Shown in pieces: positions 46,057 through 53,994 of a stretch of 64,000 bases of DNA. The DNA comes from JBBCJR01 sp037190805 (GTDB lineage Bacteria > Pseudomonadota > Alphaproteobacteria > Sphingomonadales > Sphingomonadaceae): positions 1 through 64,000 of the forward strand of contig JBBCJR010000003.1 in NCBI GenBank assembly GCA_037190805.1. The letters run 5' to 3'. The translations under genes and the position numbers were made by a program. The first letter of the stretch is position 1, and each line of letters begins with the position of its first letter. Below the pieces are notes generated by a model that made no database searches, was not told the DNA's origin, and saw only the letters and a list, made by a program, of their open reading frames with translations.

Positions 46057-46860
46057 ATGCAACGCTTTCACAAGATGCACGGCCTGGGCAACGACTTCGT
46101 CGTCATCGATGCCCGTGACGGCGCGGTCGAAATCACGCCGGCGCGCGCACGCGCGCTTGCCGACCGCCATGTCGGCATCGGCGCCGATCAGGTCATCCTG
46201 GTGACGCCGGGCATCGACGCCGACCTCGGCATGCGGATCTGGAACGCCGACGGGTCGGAGGTGGAGGCCTGCGGCAACGCCACGCGCTGCGTCGCCATTC
46301 TCGCCGGGCGCGCGGTCAGCATCGACACCGCGGGGGGCCGCCTCGCCGCCAGTCCGATCGACGGCGGCGCCAGCGTCGACATGGGCCAGCCCCGGTTCGG
46401 CTGGGACGAGATCCCTCTCGCCTTCGCCATGGACACGCTGCATATGCCGGTCCACTGGGACGGCCTCGACGATCCGGTGGCGGTCAATGTCGGCAACCCC
46501 CACGTCATCACCTTTGTCGAGGATGTGGCGAGCCTGCAGCTCGACATCATCGGCCCCTTGATCGAGCATGACCCGCTTTTCCCCGCCCGGGTCAACGTCA
46601 CGGCCGCCGAAGTCGTCGGCCCGAACCACCTGCGCGCCCGGACATGGGAGCGTGGCGCCGGGCTCACCCAAGCCTGCGGCACCGCCGCCTGTGCCACCGC
46701 CGTCGCCGCCATCCGGCGCGGCCTTGCCAACGGCCCGGTCACCGTCACCCTGCCCGGCGGCGACCTGGTGATCGACTGGGCGCCTGGCGGCACGATCCGC
46801 ATGACCGGTCCCGCCACCCATGTCTTCACCGGCGAGATCGACCTCGAGGCGCTTGCTTGA
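46057..46860 (+). CDS. dapF: Diaminopimelate epimerase DapF
   Basis: 267 residues. Converts LL- to meso-diaminopimelate for lysine and peptidoglycan. The two catalytic cysteines lie in EACGNATRC (near residue 73) and TQACGTAAC (near residue 210), with MHGLGNDFVVID at the N-terminus. Translation is coupled to mtaB: the mtaB TTG overlaps the dapF TGA. Confidence 0.97.
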   Translation: MQRFHKMHGLGNDFVVIDARDGAVEITPARARALADRHVGIGADQVILVTPGIDADLGMRIWNADGSEVEACGNATRCVAILAGRAVSIDTAGGRLAASPIDGGASVDMGQPRFGWDEIPLAFAMDTLHMPVHWDGLDDPVAVNVGNPHVITFVEDVASLQLDIIGPLIEHDPLFPARVNVTAAEVVGPNHLRARTWERGAGLTQACGTAACATAVAAIRRGLANGPVTVTLPGGDLVIDWAPGGTIRMTGPATHVFTGEIDLEALA

Positions 46861-48116
46861 CGGCGGAGATCATCACCTTCGGTTGCCGTCTGAACATCGC
46901 CGACAGCGAGGCGATCCGAGCCCTCGGCCCTGGCGACGACACGATCATCGTCAACAGTTGCGCGGTGACGGCAGAGGCGGTGCGCCAAGCGCGAAAGGCA
47001 ATCCGCAAGGCCAGTCAGCGCCGGCCGGATGCGCGCATCATCGTCACCGGCTGTGCCGCCCAGACGGAACCCGACAGTTTCGCCGCCATGCCCGAGGTCG
47101 CCCGCGTCCTCGGCAATGCCGACAAGTTCGTCGCCGCCAATCTCGCCTTCACCGACGCCGATCCGCCGGCCGAGGTCAGGGTGTCGGACATCATGACCGT
47201 CCGCACCCTCGCGCCGCACCTTGCAGGTGCCTTCGCCGACCGCGCTCGAGCGTTTGTCGAGGTGCAAACAGGCTGCGACCATCGCTGCACCTTCTGCGTC
47301 ATCCCCTATGGCCGGGGGAACAGCCGCTCGGTCCCCGCCGGACTGGTGGTCGAGCGGATCAAGGCGCTGGCAGGCGACGGGGTGGCAGAGGTGGTGCTGA
47401 CCGGCGTTGACCTCACCTCATGGGGCGCGGACCTGCCAGGCAAGCCGACGCTGGGCGGGCTTGTCCACCGTATCCTGCGCCACGTGCCAGACCTGTCGCG
47501 CCTGCGTCTGTCCTCGATCGATCAGGTCGAGGTGGACGAGGAGTTGTTCGACCTCCTTGCCCACGAACCGCGCCTGATGCCGCATCTCCACCTGTCGCTG
47601 CAGTCCGGCGATGACATGATCCTGAAGCGGATGAAACGGCGTCACAGTCGCGCCCAGGCCGTCGAGTTCTGCCAGCGCCTCAAGGCCGCCCGTCCGGACA
47701 TGGCCTTTGGCGCCGATCTTATCGCCGGCTTTCCCACGGAAACCGACGCCATGGCCGACAACAGCCTGTCGCTGATCGAGGATTGCGACATCGTCTTCGG
47801 CCATATCTTCCCCTATTCGGCCCGTGCCGGCACCCCGGCGGCGCGGATGCCGCAAGTGCCCCCTGCCGTCCGCAAGGCCCGCGCCGCGCGGCTGCGCACC
47901 GCTGCCGACGTCAACCGGACTCATTGGCTGAAATCCCAGGTGGGCCGGCGCGACCAGTTGCTTCTGGAAGGGGACGGCAGCCGCGGCCATGGACGCAGTT
48001 TCGCGCCGATCCGCATTGACGAAACGGGCGCGCGCGGCGATCTCATCGATATCGTGATTACCGACGCCACCGCCGACACCCTGTTCGCCACCCGACTGGA
48101 AAGCCCTGACGCATGA
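46857..48116 (+). CDS. mtaB: tRNA t6A37 methylthiotransferase MtaB
   Basis: 419 residues, radical-SAM enzyme converting t6A to ms2t6A at tRNA position 37. Auxiliary-cluster cysteines in FGCRLNIADSE, NSCAVTAEA and TGCAAQTEP; radical-SAM CDHRCTFCVIPYGRG. A TTG that overlaps the dapF stop is the start (MTAEIITFG). The substrate t6A is made with TsaE, encoded elsewhere in this window. It overlaps ftsY by four bases. Confidence 0.94.
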   Translation: MTAEIITFGCRLNIADSEAIRALGPGDDTIIVNSCAVTAEAVRQARKAIRKASQRRPDARIIVTGCAAQTEPDSFAAMPEVARVLGNADKFVAANLAFTDADPPAEVRVSDIMTVRTLAPHLAGAFADRARAFVEVQTGCDHRCTFCVIPYGRGNSRSVPAGLVVERIKALAGDGVAEVVLTGVDLTSWGADLPGKPTLGGLVHRILRHVPDLSRLRLSSIDQVEVDEELFDLLAHEPRLMPHLHLSLQSGDDMILKRMKRRHSRAQAVEFCQRLKAARPDMAFGADLIAGFPTETDAMADNSLSLIEDCDIVFGHIFPYSARAGTPAARMPQVPPAVRKARAARLRTAADVNRTHWLKSQVGRRDQLLLEGDGSRGHGRSFAPIRIDETGARGDLIDIVITDATADTLFATRLESPDA

Positions 48117-49033
48117 GCTGGCTCGATCGCCTGCGCGCCGGTTTCAGCCGCACCTCCGAGCGCCTGACCGAAAACCTCGCCGCTGCCGTCGAAGGGCGGG
48201 TCGAGCTGGACGACGCCACCCTCGACGAGATCGAAGAAGCACTGATCGCGTCCGACCTCGGTCCGGTCACCGCCGGCCGCATCGCGTCGCTGGTGGGCGA
48301 CCGGCAGGTTGAACGATCGCTGGACGCGGGCGGTCTGCGCCGCATCGTCGCCAACGAGATCGCGAGGGCGCTGCTGCCGGTGGCAAAGCCGCTGGAGATC
48401 ACCGCCTTCCCGCGCCCCCACGTCATCCTGATCGTGGGTGTCAACGGATCGGGCAAGACGACCACTATCGGCAAGCTGGCGCATCTGCTGATCGAACAGG
48501 ATTACCGGGTCATGCTGGCCGCCGGCGACACCTTCCGCGCCGCCGCCATCGCCCAGCTGGAGCTGTGGGGCCAACGCGCCGGCGTGCCGGTCGTCACCGG
48601 ACAGGAAGGCGGAGACGCCGCCGCCCTCGCCTATGACGCCCTGCAGAAGGCGCGCGAGGCCGGTGTCGACGTGCTGATCGTCGACACCGCCGGGCGCCTC
48701 CAGAACAAGGCGCAGCTGATGGACGAACTGGCCAAGGTCCGCCGCGTCCTCGGCCGGCTGGACACGGCGGCGCCGCATGACACCGTGCTGGTTCTCGACG
48801 CCACCACCGGCCAGAATGCCTTGAACCAGATCGAGGTGTTCAAGGAGCGCGCCGGCGTCACCGGCCTTGTCATGACCAAGCTCGACGGCCCCGCGCGCGG
48901 CGGCGTGCTGGTGGCGGCCGCCGAACGCTTCGGCCTGCCGATCCATGCTGTGGGCGTGGGCGAAAGCATGGACGACCTGCGCCCCTTCGACCCCGCCGAA
49001 CTCGCCAACGCCATCGCCGGAGTGCGGTCATGA
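48113..49033 (+). CDS. ftsY: SRP receptor FtsY
   Basis: 306 residues. The short N-terminus lacks the long acidic A domain of E. coli FtsY, normal for alphaproteobacteria. GTPase motifs: GVNGSGKTTTIGKLAH, DTFRAAAIAQL, VDTAGRLQNKAQL and TKLDGPARGG. Docks the Ffh-ribosome complex at the membrane. Overlaps ispZ by four bases. Confidence 0.97.
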   Translation: MSWLDRLRAGFSRTSERLTENLAAAVEGRVELDDATLDEIEEALIASDLGPVTAGRIASLVGDRQVERSLDAGGLRRIVANEIARALLPVAKPLEITAFPRPHVILIVGVNGSGKTTTIGKLAHLLIEQDYRVMLAAGDTFRAAAIAQLELWGQRAGVPVVTGQEGGDAAALAYDALQKAREAGVDVLIVDTAGRLQNKAQLMDELAKVRRVLGRLDTAAPHDTVLVLDATTGQNALNQIEVFKERAGVTGLVMTKLDGPARGGVLVAAAERFGLPIHAVGVGESMDDLRPFDPAELANAIAGVRS

Positions 49034-49647
49034 CCGATGCCAGTCCCACCCCGCCGCCCGCCGCCCCGCGTGAGGCCAGCGCCGGCTTCCGCCTCGGCAT
49101 CGATTTCGGGCCACTCCTGACCTTTTTCCTGGTCAATTGGGCCAGCGGCATCTTCGCCGCCACCGCGGCCTTCATGGTGGCGACGGCGGTGGCGATGCTG
49201 GTGTCGAAACTCAAACTGGGCCGCATCTCGCCGATGCTGTGGTTCAGCGGCTGCCTGGTCCTTGTGTTCGGCGGCCTGACCCTGTGGCTGCACAGCGAGA
49301 CCTTCATCAAGCTGAAGCCGACCATCGTCTACAGCATGTTCGCGGCAGTCCTGTTCTTCGGTCTTTTGACTGGACGCCCGACGCTGAAGATCGTGCTTGA
49401 AAGCGCCTATCCCGGCATCGACGAGCATGGCTGGCGCAAGCTGACCCGCAACTGGGCCTGGTTCTTCGTCGGCATGGCGATGCTGAACGAGCTGGTATGG
49501 CGCAACGTCAGCACCGACACCTGGGTCGCGTTCAAGGTCTGGGGCGTGATGCCATTGTCGATCATTTTCGCCCTCGCCCAGGCCCCGATTCTCATGCGTC
49601 ATGGCCTGAAATCGGAAGAAGAGACGCCGCTGCCTCCCCAAGGCTAA
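49030..49647 (+). CDS. ispZ: Inner membrane septation protein IspZ/YciB
   Basis: 205 residues with five or six membrane segments (for example DFGPLLTFFLVNWASGIFAA and FSGCLVLVFGGLTLWLHS). Family motif WLHSETFIKLKPTIVYSMFA is present, and so is NELVWRN. YciB proteins take part in envelope maintenance and cell division. Last gene of the dapF-mtaB-ftsY-ispZ operon. Confidence 0.93.
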   Translation: MTDASPTPPPAAPREASAGFRLGIDFGPLLTFFLVNWASGIFAATAAFMVATAVAMLVSKLKLGRISPMLWFSGCLVLVFGGLTLWLHSETFIKLKPTIVYSMFAAVLFFGLLTGRPTLKIVLESAYPGIDEHGWRKLTRNWAWFFVGMAMLNELVWRNVSTDTWVAFKVWGVMPLSIIFALAQAPILMRHGLKSEEETPLPPQG

Positions 49648-49794
49648 GGGTCGATCCAGCCCGTCTGTCACGATTGATCGTGACCGTCCAACCGTTCACC
49701 GCGACTCCTTAAAGACGTTAACCTGTTGGCCTTCCCCACGCCCGCATAGGCGCCGTAGCAACGATGTCGAAGCGGGTTGGGGATTCTCTCGAAC

Positions 49795-50298
49795 ATGGCG
49801 AATTGGGCGCGGACCACACTCGGGTCCACGATGGTAGCGATCATGCTGATAGCGACAGCTCCGGCCCATGCCGCCGGTTCAAGCTGGCAGTGTGCGCCCT
49901 TTGCCCGCATGTTCTCGGGTATCCAGCTGTTCGGCGCCGCCGCTGGCTGGTGGAAGTCGGCGGTCGGGAAATACCTCCAGGGCCATACGCCGAAGCCTGG
50001 CGCCGTGCTGGTCTTCAAGGCGGCCGGTCCGATGCGCTCCGGTCATGTCGCCACGGTCAGCGAGATCGTGTCCCCGCGCGAAATCAAGGTCACCCACGCC
50101 AACTGGTCGCTCATCAACGGCCGTCGTGGGCAGGTCGAAACCGACGTATCGGTCATCGACACCTCCGACGCCGGCGACTGGAGCCAGGTCCGTGTCTGGT
50201 ACGCCCCGATCAAGGACATCGGCACCCGCGCCTACCCGACCTACGGCTTCATCTACGCCAGCAAGACTGACGCTGCGGACACCACCGCACGCTCCTGA
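49795..50298 (+). CDS. Exported CHAP-domain amidase-like protein
   Basis: 167 residues from ATG 49795; an in-frame TTG 18 bases earlier is less likely. The signal peptide is TLGSTMVAIMLIATAPAHAA. The CHAP domain has catalytic Cys in SSWQCAPFARMFSG, His in RSGHVATVSE and a polar residue in HANWS. CHAP enzymes cleave peptidoglycan amide bonds. Preceded by an AT-rich patch with two close TTAA sequences. Ends near a strong terminator. Confidence 0.87.
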   Translation: MANWARTTLGSTMVAIMLIATAPAHAAGSSWQCAPFARMFSGIQLFGAAAGWWKSAVGKYLQGHTPKPGAVLVFKAAGPMRSGHVATVSEIVSPREIKVTHANWSLINGRRGQVETDVSVIDTSDAGDWSQVRVWYAPIKDIGTRAYPTYGFIYASKTDAADTTARS

Positions 50299-50407
50299 GA
50301 AGCCACCGCCCAGGCCCGCTTTTCTTGAAGCGAGAACGTCAGGTTAAAAGAGCTTCCCACCCCGTGAAGGGCGAACGGCCTCGAAAGCGGCGACCGACCC
50401 AGATATG

Positions 50408-50442
50408 AAAAGGGCCGCACCGTCACCCGGCGCGGCCCTTTT
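50408..50442. terminator. Bidirectional rho-independent terminator
   Basis: AAAAGGGCCGC (50408-50418) pairs perfectly with GCGGCCCTTTT (50432-50442) around a 13-base loop. The flanking A- and T-runs let it terminate both the CHAP gene and the convergent sodB. Confidence 0.85.
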
Positions 50443-50463
50443 ACCATCATGTGCGACCTGGGA

Positions 50464-51093
50464 TCAGCCCTGCTGCTGGTCCGCCCGCGAAATGCCTTCT
50501 CCGTCGAGGTTCTGGGCCACGAAGTCCCAGTTGACGACGTTCTTCAGCACCTTTTCGGCGAAATCCGGCCGCGCGTTGCGGTAGTCGATGTAATAGGCAT
50601 GCTCCCACACATCGAGGGTGAGAAGCGGCTTCATGCCATCATAAACCACCGGCGTATCCGCGTCGTGAAGCGAGGTCACCTCAAGCTTGCCGCCGTTCAG
50701 CACCAGCCACGCCCAGCCGCTGGCGAAGTGGCCGACGGCCTCGTCCTTCAGCTTGGCGATCAGCGCATCGGTCGATCCGAAGCCCTCGTCGATCAGCTGA
50801 GCGAGCTTGCCGGACGGCTTGGTCTGCCCAGCCGGCGCCAGCGAGTTCCAAAAGAAGGTGTGGTTCCAGATCTGGGCCGAATTGTTGAACAGGCCCTTGT
50901 CACCCTTGGCCTTGGCCTCGCGGATCACCTCGACCAGCGATTTTCCGGCCAGGCCCTTCTCGTCGATCCAACCATTGGTTTTATCGACATAGGCCTTGTG
51001 GTGCTTGCCATGATGATAGTCGAACGTCTCCGCCGACATCACCGGCGCCAACGCATCCTTGGCGAAGGGCAAGGGCGGAAGTTCAAAGGCCAT
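50464..51093 (-). CDS. sodB: Iron superoxide dismutase SodB
   Basis: 209 residues. Metal ligands in FDYHHGKHHKAYV (His27), NHTFFWNSLAP and LDVWEHAYYIDYRNARPDF. Several positions favour iron over manganese (AQIWNHTFFW). Removes superoxide in the cytoplasm. AGGAG is eight bases before the ATG. A Fur-box-like element about 120 bases upstream suggests iron control. Confidence 0.96.
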   Translation of the reverse strand: MAFELPPLPFAKDALAPVMSAETFDYHHGKHHKAYVDKTNGWIDEKGLAGKSLVEVIREAKAKGDKGLFNNSAQIWNHTFFWNSLAPAGQTKPSGKLAQLIDEGFGSTDALIAKLKDEAVGHFASGWAWLVLNGGKLEVTSLHDADTPVVYDGMKPLLTLDVWEHAYYIDYRNARPDFAEKVLKNVVNWDFVAQNLDGEGISRADQQQG

Positions 51094-51212
51094 GTCGATT
51101 CTCCTGGCTAGATTGTCTGTCCACGCTGCTAACGCTTTTGGCCGCTAAATGTGACGGCTTTTTTGACATCGGCACGAACGACTTCTTGCCCGAGCCATAG
51201 CGAGCCTTTGAT

Positions 51213-51231
51213 GAGATTAATTATTATTTTC
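51213..51231. promoter_or_regulatory. Fur-box-like element upstream of sodB
   Basis: Reads GAGATTAATTATTATTTTC on the plus strand; its complement matches the Fur consensus (GATAATGATAATCATTATC) at 14 of 19 positions. It lies in the intergenic region ahead of sodB, which is strikingly AT-rich here. Iron-dependent control of sodB is common. Alternatives are an Irr-type box or a plain AT-rich promoter. Confidence 0.45.
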
Positions 51232-51284
51232 AAAAGACTGCGGGAATGACTGCATGTGTCCACTTTACTTCGCCCCGCGACGCG

Positions 51285-51635
51285 TCAGTCGTCAACGGTA
51301 AGCAGTTCGAACCGCAACCGGCAGGTCGTGCCGTCGGAACCCATGCTGGTCTCCTGATGGACGAGAGCGACGTCGGCGACGATTGCGCCCGGGACCAGCA
51401 ACTCCGCCTCACCCAGCCGGCCGGCGATCCCGGCTGCCGCGACGATCGCGCGGTCACCTTCGATCCGCACGTCCAGCTGATGCCGGGCGCCGGCGAAGGT
51501 GGCGCTGGCCCAGGCTTCGCTCTCGAGGCTTTCCACGACCAGCAGCGGCAAGTCGCGTCCCACCCGTTCCGCCTCCAGCCAGCGGGTGAGGCTGCGCAGC
51601 AACGCACCCTGGCCTCCAGTCAAAACAGGCCTCAT
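51285..51635 (-). CDS. Unknown protein downstream of the Cro-like gene
   Basis: 116 residues, soluble. A helical first half (GALLRSLTRWLEAERVGRDLP) is followed by a beta-rich half (DVRIEGDRAIVAAAGIAGRLG and LLVPGAIVADVALVHQ). I do not recognise the family. It starts within the stop of the 67-residue Cro-like gene (ATGA overlap), so it must be co-regulated by the switch region. It may be the effector whose level the switch controls. Confidence 0.7.
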   Translation of the reverse strand: MRPVLTGGQGALLRSLTRWLEAERVGRDLPLLVVESLESEAWASATFAGARHQLDVRIEGDRAIVAAAGIAGRLGEAELLVPGAIVADVALVHQETSMGSDGTTCRLRFELLTVDD

Positions 51636-51835
51636 CGTGCCGCTCCGTTCTCGGCATCGAGATAGGCTTCAACCCGCCGCGCCGTCCGTTGACCGGGTTC
51701 ACGTCCGTTACGCAGATCCAGAACGAAGCGCGGGTCATTGACCACGGCCCGGCCGAAGCGAGTCGGTGGCGTGCCGGTGCGGCGCAAATAGACTTCTATC
51801 TTGTGGAGCAAGGACACCGGCACCTCCTGAGCCAT
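51632..51835 (-). CDS. Small Cro-like HTH protein, 67 residues
   Basis: LLHKIEVYLRRTGTPPTRF, then GRAVVNDPRFVLDLRNGREP and RTARRVEAYLDAE suggest a compact all-helical domain with the XRE layout (helix, turn, recognition helix ending in a GR motif). It is transcribed away from the S24 regulator across a 62-base gap filled with CCTA/TAGG half-sites, as Cro is from CI in lambdoid phages. Related short proteins occur in sphingomonads. The HTH call is by eye and needs a structure search. Confidence 0.65.
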   Translation of the reverse strand: MAQEVPVSLLHKIEVYLRRTGTPPTRFGRAVVNDPRFVLDLRNGREPGQRTARRVEAYLDAENGAAR

Positions 51836-51848
51836 GAATCGTTATTTG

Positions 51849-51892
51849 CCTATCCTCAAATGCAATTTCCTACTTGTCTAGGCGTATTCCTA
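51849..51892. promoter_or_regulatory. Operator array: CCTA half-sites every 20 bp plus TAGG
   Basis: CCTA starts at 51849, 51869 and 51889, exact 20-base steps (two helical turns on one face). TAGG at 51879-51882 lies midway between the last two, giving CCTA-N6-TAGG (51869-51882) and TAGG-N6-CCTA (51879-51892). The array fills the gap between the divergent Cro-like and S24 genes and ends five bases before the S24 ATG. I infer binding by the S24 regulator and/or the Cro-like protein. The geometry is seen directly. Confidence 0.55.
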
Positions 51893-51897
51893 TCACT

Positions 51898-52587
51898 ATG
51901 TCGTTTTTCATGACCGAAGTGGACATTCGTGGGCGGCTGGACGCCCTGATCCGCGAGCGGGGGGAGGATTACGCCTCGCTGTCCAAGCTGCTGGGCCGCA
52001 ATCCGGCCTATATCCAGCAGTTCATCAAGCGAGGCGTGCCCCGGCGGTTATCCGAAGAGGATCGCCGCATGCTCGCGCGCTATTTTGACGTCGACGAGCG
52101 GCTGCTGGGTGCGCCAGCCGATGTCGCGGCACCGCCTGTCCCGACATTCGCGTCCCGGGTCGAAGATCGCTTCGTGTTGGTGCCCCGGCTCGATATCGGC
52201 GCATCGGCGGGTCACGGCGCGTTGACCGATGAAGAGCGTGCCCTTGGTCCGCTCGCGTTTCGGGACGCATGGCTGCGACGGGTGGGCAGCGGCAATGCGG
52301 CGGCGCTGTCGGTGATTCAGGTGAAGGGCGATTCCATGACCCCTCTCCTCGACGACGGCGACGATATTCTGGTCGATACCGCTGACAATGCCGATCGGCT
52401 ACGCGACGGTATCTATGTGCTCAGGCACGACGATGTGCTGATTGTGAAGCGCATCGCGGTAAACCCGTCCGACCGCCGGCTGACGATCCGGTCAGACAAC
52501 CCGCACTATCCCAGCTGGCCGGATTGCGATCCGGGGTCCCTGACCGTGATCGGGCGGGTGCTGTGGTCAGGGCGGCGAATAAATTAG
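51898..52587 (+). CDS. LexA/CI-like S24 transcriptional regulator
   Basis: 229 residues. Residues 8-70 are an XRE helix-turn-helix (IRGRLDALIRERGEDYASLSK, then NPAYIQQFIKRGVP). The C-terminal S24 domain (about 95-229) has the serine in KGDSMTPLLDDGD (Ser146) and the lysine in VLIVKRI (Lys184), the complete autoprotease dyad. A possible cleavage bond is Ala104-Gly105 in GASAGHG. No Shine-Dalgarno is obvious and the operator abuts the start, so the message may be leaderless; ATG 51910 is an alternative start. Confidence 0.87.
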   Translation: MSFFMTEVDIRGRLDALIRERGEDYASLSKLLGRNPAYIQQFIKRGVPRRLSEEDRRMLARYFDVDERLLGAPADVAAPPVPTFASRVEDRFVLVPRLDIGASAGHGALTDEERALGPLAFRDAWLRRVGSGNAAALSVIQVKGDSMTPLLDDGDDILVDTADNADRLRDGIYVLRHDDVLIVKRIAVNPSDRRLTIRSDNPHYPSWPDCDPGSLTVIGRVLWSGRRIN

Positions 52588-52598
52588 GAAAAATCCTA
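52585..52598. promoter_or_regulatory. TAGG-N6-CCTA site overlapping the S24 stop codon
   Basis: TAGG-AAAAAT-CCTA, the same spacing as in the divergent operator. The first three bases are the TAG stop of the regulator gene. About 690 bases from the upstream array, it could allow looping or cooperative binding between the two ends of the gene, or be a short convergent terminator-like element. There is no gene starting just after it. Confidence 0.45.
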
Positions 52599-52627
52599 TA
52601 CAATCCAACGCGGGGTGGGAGGAGCCT

Positions 52628-52795
52628 TCAGCGACGGTCCCGCCACCACAGCAGCGCGGCGATGGCGAGGCCAACGCCGATCCCTCCCAGAAGGCCGATG
52701 GTCTGCTGGCCCACCACCAGCCCGATGCCGGCGCCGATCAGAATCGAAAGGGCCAGCAGGCAGCCGGCGGGCGAGCGCGACGAGGGATTAGCCAT
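52628..52795 (-). CDS. Small membrane protein, 55 residues
   Basis: Encodes MANPSSRSPAGCLLALSILI at the N-terminus, then GAGIGLVVGQQTIGLLGGIG and AIAALLWWRDRR: two short hydrophobic segments of about 18-20 residues with a Gly-rich hinge and a basic end. Such proteins recur in sphingomonads without known function. It ends near the operator site at the S24 stop codon and lies just upstream of the 52.8-kb glycosyltransferase gene on the same strand order. Confidence 0.6.
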   Translation of the reverse strand: MANPSSRSPAGCLLALSILIGAGIGLVVGQQTIGLLGGIGVGLAIAALLWWRDRR

Positions 52796-52813
52796 GACCC
52801 ACGATCCCCGTCA

Positions 52814-53773
52814 TCATCCTGCCTCGCTTTCGAACCGACGCATTGCCTCGGCCTTGCCGTGGCGCATCATCGCCCACTGGTAGCGGCGCAGATAACGCCG
52901 GAAGGCGGGATCGACAATCCGCGGCTGCCGCGTAAGCCCGGCCTTCGCATAGCCCCAGAGCATCGCCAGACTGCCGGTAAAGACCGGTGCGAACCGCAGG
53001 CGATAAAGCGCGGTCGCCAGCACGAAGACGGGTGACGATCCCATATACCAATGGCCTCGTCCGTGCCGCTGACGCCCGATCAGGATGCCCCGATCGCTGG
53101 ACCCCATCGGCCGCAGGTGGATGAAACGCAGTTCGGGCCGGTCGATGGAACGCGCGCGCCAGCCGTGCATCCGCGCCTTGTAGCAGTCGACCCCGTCCCA
53201 CATCACCGACTGGACAAGCCCCCCGATCGCATCGAAGCAGGCCCGGCGATAGAATTTGGACGCCCCCACCGATACGTCGTCGGCAATCGCCTCGCTGATC
53301 AATTCGCCATCGAACCGCGCATCGCGGTTGGTCGGACCCGGATAATAGGCCTTGCCCGATACCGTACCGAGACGCGGATCCGCCCGCATTTCCGCGATCA
53401 GCGATTCGAAATAGGCCGGGGGCAGGATCAGGTCCATGTCCAGCTTGCACAGGAATTCGTGACGAACGTCGCCCACGGCGGCAAGGCCGGCATTGAAGGC
53501 CTCGATCACCCCGCCCCCCACTGCCCGATGGCCACGATCGGCCCGGGTGACGATGCGGATATACGGCACACGCACCGCATAGTCGGCCAGGATCGCTGCG
53601 GTGTCGTCGGTCGACCCGTCGTCCACGATCACCCACAGATCCGGCGGCATCGTCTGGCCGATCACCGAATCCAGGGTGCGCCGCATATAATCGGCCTCGT
53701 TCCTGACCGGACTGATCAGGCAATAGCGTCCCGGCAGCGCGGACGAGGTGACGGAGGGGGCGTGACTGATCAT
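52814..53773 (-). CDS. Family 2 glycosyltransferase, divergent from the polysaccharide operon
   Basis: 319 residues from the ATG that follows the polysaccharide intergenic region; upstream in-frame sequence lacks similarity. GT-A features: YCLISPVRNEADYMRRTLDSV, VIVDDGSTDDTAAIL and the catalytic metal motif KLDMDLILPPAYFE. The C-terminal half includes a segment near FVLATALYRLRFAP. Probably builds the same glycan as the adjacent operon. Confidence 0.88.
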   Translation of the reverse strand: MISHAPSVTSSALPGRYCLISPVRNEADYMRRTLDSVIGQTMPPDLWVIVDDGSTDDTAAILADYAVRVPYIRIVTRADRGHRAVGGGVIEAFNAGLAAVGDVRHEFLCKLDMDLILPPAYFESLIAEMRADPRLGTVSGKAYYPGPTNRDARFDGELISEAIADDVSVGASKFYRRACFDAIGGLVQSVMWDGVDCYKARMHGWRARSIDRPELRFIHLRPMGSSDRGILIGRQRHGRGHWYMGSSPVFVLATALYRLRFAPVFTGSLAMLWGYAKAGLTRQPRIVDPAFRRYLRRYQWAMMRHGKAEAMRRFESEAG

Positions 53774-53994
53774 GGCTCCGCCGGACCTGCCATCCTCGCA
53801 GCCGCAGCACAATATCGATTGCCACGGGCTTGGCACCGGCTGTCGCATCCGCGGGGGAGAAGGCGTTAAGACTCTGCTGGTGATCGGCTGGTAGGAACGG
53901 CCGGTGAACGGCGCCCGAATCGGCAACGCGGCGCTGGCCATTTCGCCGCGCCGATGCGATAAGGCCGCTCAAGGAAATTCGACGGGGACATCGA

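Noticed and set aside
49709..49721. TTAA-N5-TTAA near the CHAP gene as a CtrA site
   Set aside because: The spacing is five instead of seven bases, so it does not match the CtrA consensus.
51285..52795. Prophage remnant around the S24 regulator
   Set aside because: No integrase, structural, lysis or packaging genes and no attachment-site repeats are visible; only the regulatory switch resembles a phage.
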